This document shows, one piece after another, positions 57,907 through 64,000 of a stretch of DNA of 64,000 nucleotides. The notes beneath the pieces are model-generated. The model saw only the letters and a list, made by a program, of their open reading frames with translations, ran no database searches and was not told where the DNA came from. The position numbers and the translations under genes are program-made. The stretch is from Marchantia polymorpha subsp. ruderalis (taxonomy: Eukaryota > Streptophyta > Marchantiopsida > Marchantiales > Marchantiaceae), in contig AP031351.1 of NCBI GenBank assembly GCA_037833965.1, forward strand, positions 19,604,501 to 19,668,500. Direction: 5' to 3'. How positions within the stretch are numbered: the stretch's first letter is position 1; each line of letters starts with the position of its first letter.

Positions 57907-60380
57907 AATTAAAATTGAGAATCATGTAGAACTAGTACAATTTAACTTCTTTGATGGGGCCGGCTCCAACTAGATGGGAAATTCAATTTTTATTTTAATT
58001 TTGAAATAAGAAAAGCTGAGATATTTTATCGTTTCTGAGCGTGACTTTGTTGATGGTGCTGCTAGTGTATCACAAAAAATTCGAGCGCAATCGAATTAAA
58101 ACATCATCGTCAATGACACATTTTTCATCAAACGGAAGAAGTGTTTGGACATTTTTGAATCCATCGACCAACTTATTATGAATCAATCAGATATTGTGAC
58201 TTTGTCATAGGTTCTTCACAATTTTCACCAACTTCCAAATCGTTTCATGACAACGATCACTGGCAGATTGATTTTAGCCGAATAATTTCAAAATCTGATT
58301 TGGTTAGTCTCAAAATGCTTCTAATGCATAACGATTAGGCCCATGATCTTGTTTTCCTACTGGATCTGCGAAATCTAATAGAAAAATTCAGTCATGCACA
58401 TTGATATGAGTTTGAAGATGTTTTAGTAAATCTAGCCCATGGTTCGATAATACTCTTATATGATAAGAAAAAAAACTTGTGCATGCACTATACAAAGTTT
58501 GGTATTGCAGTCCATAAGGAAAAGGCCTATAACTCGTTGCGTTTCAATATGTTCACTAAAACACAAAACATCATTGGAATTTTTCTCAGAGCGTCGCATT
58601 AAGATCTTAACGTAAAGTGCATCGCTTCAAGATGCTCACCGATACATGCAAAATTTCATTGCAATATCCACGAGTCGATGATTATTCTTGGAAATATTTA
58701 CAGAGCATCGCAATCAGAATCTTAGCATGGTAATGTCAAGCACATTCTCAAAACGTAACTTATCAACATTTGGATTTGTTCATTCAAAATTTCACAAGAA
58801 TTTGGTATATGAAAAGATTGAGAAACTATTGTTTATTAAAAAAAACTATATTATATTTGGAATAATAATTGGATGTTGAGGACAAGTCTGATTTTAATAG
58901 CGTAAATAGATCCAATGATAATAATGAATTCTGAGGAAAATGAACTATTTGTTATTACAGTCAATACATTGTTGTGTAGTGATTAAGTACTAATAATCTA
59001 ATACAATTGATTGAAAACATTATTGAAATCAGGTTTTTTAATTAACACGAAATTATTTTAGATATAAACTGGGTTTTTTTCACCGTGTGTTCGCTGCCCG
59101 GCTCAACATTTGAAATCGAGATTCGTCCCCTTCCTCGTCCTCTTCTTTCCTTCGAGCTCACTGAGCAGCAGTTCCACTATGCCTGCCAGATGCTCTCTGC
59201 GCACGAAGGCTCCCGCTTCCCCAGCTCCGACATTCTGCTCAGGCGCTGCTCCTCCAAGGCTCGTCCAGGTCAACCCGCCCTCCCGTCCTAAGGCTTGAGA
59301 GATTTATCATCTCGACCTGATTCGTATTCTGTATTTCGTGATTTCCTCGTGACTCGTGTGTGGTCAGTTGCCTCGTGGTGCTGCTTTTCAGAAGTTCAAG
59401 TGGTCGTGGGATTGTATGCCCTCAGCCGAGACTACCTTCTCTCTTTTATGACCCCCAAAAATTGTAATCAAGTGGGAGAAATAGTTTCTGACCCATTTCT
59501 CTACCTTGAGCTTTCGCTTATTGAGATTATTAGTATTGAGTCTAGTTATCAAATATAGTCTATGCATGGTCAGTTGTCCAGAAGCTCTGCGTAAAATTTC
59601 GGCACAAATTATTTCCACTTAATGTTGGCACAATTCTTGGCCGTTGTGATGTTGTGACACGGTCAACTATGAGAAAATATGAAATGAGTTATCTTCCTGG
59701 ATTCTTCATAGAAAATGTTAATACATCATAATGATACACCAATGGTTATCTTTTTAAGACTACCAAGACTGCAAAAAATTTGTTCCATAAATTGCCCATT
59801 TGTTGGTTAGTGGATGTTGTCACAACCGGGATTTGAAGTCCCGGACTTCCACTGAAATGTCGATTGGATGTTTGGCAACGAGAGTTCTAGTTGAAGTGCT
59901 TTCAAAATGGAGGTTGTCATGAAGGAATTAGAAAGAATTGACACTTACAATTTCTTTAATACTGATAAGGGATATATGAAGTTGAAGGTCTGCATGGTTT
60001 TCTTTGCAAGGATTTTTGGATTGAACATCTATTGGCACAGATGGCGAGATTTCAAGAGATTGGCAGACATGTGTGGCAAGAAGCAAAAATGTAAGTAGCC
60101 TTGCTCACGTGCGTTGGGGAATTGAGAAATGCTCGTTCAAATCTCACTCAAAACGTACGTTCAAAGGACAAATAATCGTAAGATAGTGTATGTATCAAGT
60201 AATAGAACCCGACTCAAATTTCATAAATCCCATGAATGAAATACATAATTGTGGGTTAGATTTAATTATGCGTTGAGAACACCTTAGCCCTATATATATA
60301 TTTATATATTTATTTTCGTGTAAATTATTTTTTAAATTTCTTCTCATGACACAACTAAATATTTGAATTTTTTCCCACAT
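57907..60380. other. Intergenic, probably decayed 3' half of the hAT element in the first part
   Basis: AT-rich sequence with short frames. Between 57.9 and 58.9 kb the C-terminal part of the transposase is expected but no block can be named. Small plus-strand frames at 59179-59292 and 59907-60098 have no recognised domain. A dyad (CCGGGATTT...AGTCCCGG) lies at about 59827-59845. Confidence 0.35.
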
Positions 60381-61140
60381 AGAAATTTCTAGATTCAGTT
60401 ATATTTTAATTTATATATAAAAAATTACTCTTTTATTAGGTATAATTATCGTAAAGAATTATAATAAATTTAAATGATTTCAATTTGAAATTAAATTATT
60501 TTAAAATCAGATTACCTGAAATGCATATTATTTTCAGTTGAAATGTAAAATCAAATACCAAGATTAAATTTCAATATGCAGATAAGTTTTTCTTATACTC
60601 TTGAACTTTAGAAAACTCATTGGTCCAATCTTTTTCAAAGTATTATGATAGAATTTGTAATGAATCCAAAATACAACTATACAATCGTTGCTAAAATTTT
60701 ATGTTTAGTTTAAAAGTTTCTGAACGTTTAAAACTCTTTTTTTAAGAATTTTTTTGGGATAAATTATCATTTAAGATTTTTTTGGGGTAAATTTTAGTAA
60801 TAATAAATTTTCTGATAAAGATGATTTCAATTAATAAAAAATAAATGATTTTATTTACTTTATATTATTGCATAAAATTTTAGTTTGAAGTACACATGCT
60901 TTTATTGGTTTACAGTTAAAAATGAATAAAAGTAAGAGTGTTAAATTGAAATTTCACATAGATAAATAAGCTCTCTATTGAATAGAACCTTTCAGAATTT
61001 TCCAAAAAATAAAAATTATCCATTGTATAAATTTATCATTTTATTTATTAGATAATGACTATAACTTTCAGCAATTGCTAAAAAATATAAATGTTATGTA
61101 TGATGATATTTTTTCTAATACAATATGCCAAAATTCCAAT
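60380..61140. other. AT-rich island
   Basis: Strongly AT-rich with long T and A runs and no open frame. Same character as the other islands in the window; no repeat unit or terminal repeat visible. Confidence 0.6.
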
Positions 61141-62548
61141 TGATCCAACACAACATCCTTCGATTTGAACTAAACAGTACTGAACCAAATCGCATGTTGA
61201 ACAATCAACACTGGATTTGATTCATATGAATGTTGAACTTTCAACATCCATAGCTGTAAATCTAAATAATCATACTGTCGTTGAGATGTTAACAGAGAAT
61301 TAAAACGCTTAAATATTTCCATGATGTACAGCAACTAATTAGATAGTGCGCATGATAAATTGTTTTAAAGGATATGATGATCATATATGTAAGAAGTTTC
61401 TTCATCAAACAATTATTTATGAAATATAAATTTGTCGCAACATAACCTCAATTTATTTCAATGATTGACCATGATAGTGTTTATGAGAGTCTTTTATTAA
61501 TTCTATAACATCCTAGTGAATACGTCCACATTCCTATCTCAATTGGATTGTGCATCAAACTACGGATCTGAGGGTTTATAGCTAAAATCTTTCCAAGCGT
61601 GAAGGTATCAATCAAATCATACTTAGAAAACACACGAAGAAATATATAATGATAGGCCCTTAATCAAGAAGCAGGATAAAATTGAAAGAATCTAGCGGGT
61701 ATAGACAACTCATCATTTGTTATATATATTTTTGTTTCCAAAGTGATGATGTGAGATAGACAAGTTGATTTGCACACAAGAATTTACTAAAGAATAGAAA
61801 GATAATTGAAGTCAAATGTAGATAACATTGAGTATGAACTTTGATTCTTGAAAATGGAATACACAACGGAGAATGGATGGGAGATGAGTACCAAATGCAA
61901 ACAGATATGAATCTATACCAAATCCATTTATTCATCTCTTTTGGAAAATTTGGAGCAAGGGTCGGTGTATTTAACGCAGTTTCCATCATACTATTGAAGG
62001 TTGATTAAAATTATGAGAACTAAGGAGAAAGCAGATGATTTGGAAGAGTGTACTGTACTAAGAATAAATAATGAAACAACTCACATATACAATGAGTTTG
62101 GTTAGCCATCAAGACTTTCTTTTCTGGAGAACAGAAACTTGGATGAGAATTACGCCACATTTGACATTTGAGACGCTGGATGGGAAGACCCAAGCTCTAC
62201 AAAGCTTTAAAAATATGAGCTCAGTCATTGGTGGAGTATAAAGCAAAGGAAAAGCATGCAGTGTGGATGGACTGAAAGCAAGCACCTGCGTGGCCCTGAA
62301 ATGGGCAACGGCATAGCGTAGCAGTACATCAGTCAAATTTCAAATTTCAAATTGAATTCAGTTCTCTATCGCAAAACCGCTCTTGACTGCCCAGTCTCGC
62401 GGCTACAAACATCGATATAGAGACGTTCCCTGAGACTGCACTCGTGATCTCTGAAGGATCCGGAGCCATCTGCGAGATATAAGTTTCAGTCTCGGTGCAC
62501 TGCATTTCACACGTTTCCATTTCCAAACTTACGTTGCATTGCAGATTC
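61141..62548. other. Intergenic, no recognised gene
   Basis: Composition slowly becomes more balanced towards 62.3 kb. No domain or splice pattern recognised. Confidence 0.4.
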
Positions 62549-62926
62549 TTACGCAGGATGCGTGCAACGTTTCAGAATTGAGAGAGAGAATAGGGCGGAA
62601 CCTCCATTCCCTACGAGATGGCATGAGTAATCACGCCTTGTATGCTTGAGTTTATGAAGCGAAATCGTCCGAAGTTTCTCCTCGTGCAAAAAGACAGCTG
62701 CATTCTTCTCTTGCTGGCATCTCTCCTGCAGGTCGAGGATGTGAGAATTATCTTGATTGAAGTATGTCGCGCACTTAAACATGCCCTTCTCCTTGGCGGC
62801 TTCCGCACCATACAATTCCTCTACGTCCCATCTCCTGTAAACCTTCGCGACCAAGCGCCGTGCGCTGGTCGAACCTGCCCTCTTTTGTCCTTCCAACAGA
62901 TTTTTCAGACCCTGGAAACGACCACC
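62549..62926 (-). CDS. Possible 3' exon of an unrecognised gene
   Basis: A minus-strand open frame without its own ATG starts behind a plausible splice acceptor (TTTCCAG, exon from about 62914) and runs to a stop at 62549. It reads GLKNLLEGQKRAGSTSARRL, then KVYRRWDVEELYGAEAAKEK and DLQERCQQEKNAAVFLHEEK, which is a charged, probably helical composition unlike random intergenic frames. Family not recognised. An upstream exon near 63.0 kb (starting MADGTSTFNDLISF) is possible but the join is not certain. Confidence 0.35.
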   Translation of the reverse strand, partial: GGRFQGLKNLLEGQKRAGSTSARRLVAKVYRRWDVEELYGAEAAKEKGMFKCATYFNQDNSHILDLQERCQQEKNAAVFLHEEKLRTISLHKLKHTRRDYSCHLVGNGGSALFSLSILKRCTHPA

Positions 62927-63405
62927 ACAGGTAGTAAGATGCAGAACTCAACCGACTTCGGTGACGAAAAGATATCAGATCATTAAACGTGGATGTGCCA
63001 TCTGCCATCTTCACTATATTTTTTCAACCAGTCATTTGTTCTACCTTCCGACGCTTATCACGTCTTATAGCACCGCCCTTCTTGATTTCCATCTCAGCTT
63101 TTTCAGACGTGAGTCCGTCGGACGACATGTTGACGATTTTCGCCCATCGTCTAGTTTTCAGTTGACAGGATTTCGCGTCACAGCCACAAACTGCGAGTTG
63201 TCGAGCTTAAGCTCAATACATCTGCTCCTGAACGTACATCTCGCTAAATCGGCAGCGCTGCATGCATGTCGGTTTTGTTTTTCGAATTCTCGTGATCTTA
63301 CGGTCCATCAAACAGTTTGAGTTCCGATTCTACCGTCGTAGGACGAACACCCTCAGCTCGATGTTCTCGTCACAGTTTTCTTGTGGTTTCACGTCATAGT
63401 TTCTT

Positions 63406-63432
63406 GAATAATGCCGTTCGTCGGCATTATTC
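63406..63432. other. Short perfect hairpin (11-bp stem)
   Basis: GAATAATGCCG at 63406-63416 pairs exactly with CGGCATTATTC at 63422-63432 around a five-base loop, followed by CTT/T-rich sequence. A third copy of the half-site (GAATAATGGC) follows about 20 bases later. It could act as an RNA hairpin or be a chance palindrome. Confidence 0.6.
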
Positions 63433-63785
63433 TTTTCTAGACCTAGGAAAGAATAATGGCTGGAATGAGTCGTGTTCTGGTGCAACGGTGTTTGGAACGT
63501 GATTGATTTTGTGAATCTCGTGAGCTATAAGGAGAAAGTACATGTCACAACGAAGTTCCTTTGTTGTCTATTTCACAAGGTATCATTCATCATAATCGGT
63601 AAAGTCTAAAGATTGCTCAACTTAAACTAGTATAGTCCTAAACAAAATGACGAGCAAAGTACAGAGCTTCTTCTTTTGGTATAACTGCGTTTGATTTTAC
63701 TTTTTGTCCTGAAATAAGCTTCTTCTTTTTTTACAGATTAAAATTTTCTATTGTTCAGACCCGGAAGCGAGAAAAGGGAGTAAAG

Positions 63786-63861
63786 TCATCCGTCACTTGG
63801 AGCCAGTTTTTTTATGCTGATTAGAATCAGCATAAAACAAACTGCTCCAAGTGACGGATGA
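63786..63861. other. Near-perfect 76-bp hairpin
   Basis: TCATCCGTCACTTGGAGC at 63786-63803 pairs with its exact complement at the other end (63844-63861). The stem continues with a bulge or two through TTTATGCTGATT and AATCAGCATAAA to a one- or two-base loop. Total stem is about 36 pairs. Such a near-perfect stem could be a young MITE or a small-RNA precursor; the loop is shorter than usual for plant miRNA genes. Confidence 0.8.
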
Positions 63862-64000
63862 ATCTTCGGGAGGTTTTTGCTGTTGTTGGTTTGTTTTCGG
63901 TTGTTGGATCACTACTTCGGGTAATCTGACATGTTTTACGCTTACAGGAATCAAATATAGTTTTCCTATCAGTTTCGTCTGCTTTGTCTTTGTCCCTGTC

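Larger units (their letters stand above)
62927..64000. other. Window end, intergenic or 5' part of a minus-strand gene
   Basis: Holds two hairpins listed separately. No supported coding region otherwise. Confidence 0.35.

Noticed and set aside
59907..60098. Faint bromodomain-like start (ELERIDTYNFFNTDKGYMKL)
   Set aside because: Only a few residues agree, no further helices follow and no splice pattern supports it.

Overview
The window looks like nuclear DNA of a land plant. Six protein families are spliced or plant-typical: a GOS1/GOS11-type Golgi SNARE, a plant RNI/LRR-like protein, a DUF1442 protein, a plant HEI10, a C2H2/RING-like plant family and an RS/RGG-rich protein. They sit among decayed copia LTR elements, hAT remnants and strongly AT-rich islands. 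The introns are short (about 100-1000 bp), the genes are sparse (roughly one per 9 kb), and the proteins are clearly diverged from angiosperm ones. I therefore lean towards a non-seed plant, probably a bryophyte such as a liverwort. That is an inference and the sequence does not prove it.

Layout. 1-7.2 kb: no firm gene, a tRNA-derived SINE-like head near 2.7 kb, an AT-rich island (4.3-6.1 kb), then a GC-rich promoter region. 7.2-8.9 kb (+): three-exon zinc-finger gene. 11.4-15.5 kb: old, gag-less copia element on the minus strand, with an internal tandem duplication and a MITE-like insert. 16.0-16.9 kb (-): intronless BTB/POZ gene with an upstream ORF ending 3 nt before its start. 17.9-20.3 kb (-): five-exon GOS1 SNARE gene, divergent from a six-exon LRR-like gene at 21.9-24.4 kb (+). 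26.9-28.4 kb: AT-rich island. 28.4-32.9 kb: second decayed copia element (-), with recognisable LTRs, primer binding site and polypurine tract. 34.2-34.7 kb: a small ORF whose 3' end lies in an exact 140-bp tandem duplication. 39.1-40.9 kb: a hairpin and a large inverted repeat (arms about 220 bp), followed by a GC-rich island. 42.8-43.7 kb (+): DUF1442 gene. 45.6-46.3 kb (-): RS/RGG-rich gene. 48.2-50.5 kb: AT-rich island and an hAT-like MITE. 51.8-53.6 kb (+): HEI10, a meiotic crossover E3 ligase. 56.8-57.9 kb and beyond (+): BED/DUF659 hAT transposase pseudogene. 60.4-61.1 kb: AT-rich island. 62.5-62.9 kb (-): possible exon. 63.4-63.9 kb: two hairpins, one near-perfect over 76 bp.

The host genes are unrelated housekeeping, regulatory and meiotic genes. 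I see no operon-like or clustered pathway. The one close functional arrangement is the divergent GOS1/LRR pair sharing a 1.6-kb upstream region. Exon structures were worked out by hand from GT-AG sites, preserved reading phase and remembered family similarity; no search was run. I found no clear new system. The best leads are the hairpins at 39.1 and 63.8 kb, the inverted repeat at 39.9-40.9 kb and the duplicated exon end at 34.2-34.5 kb.
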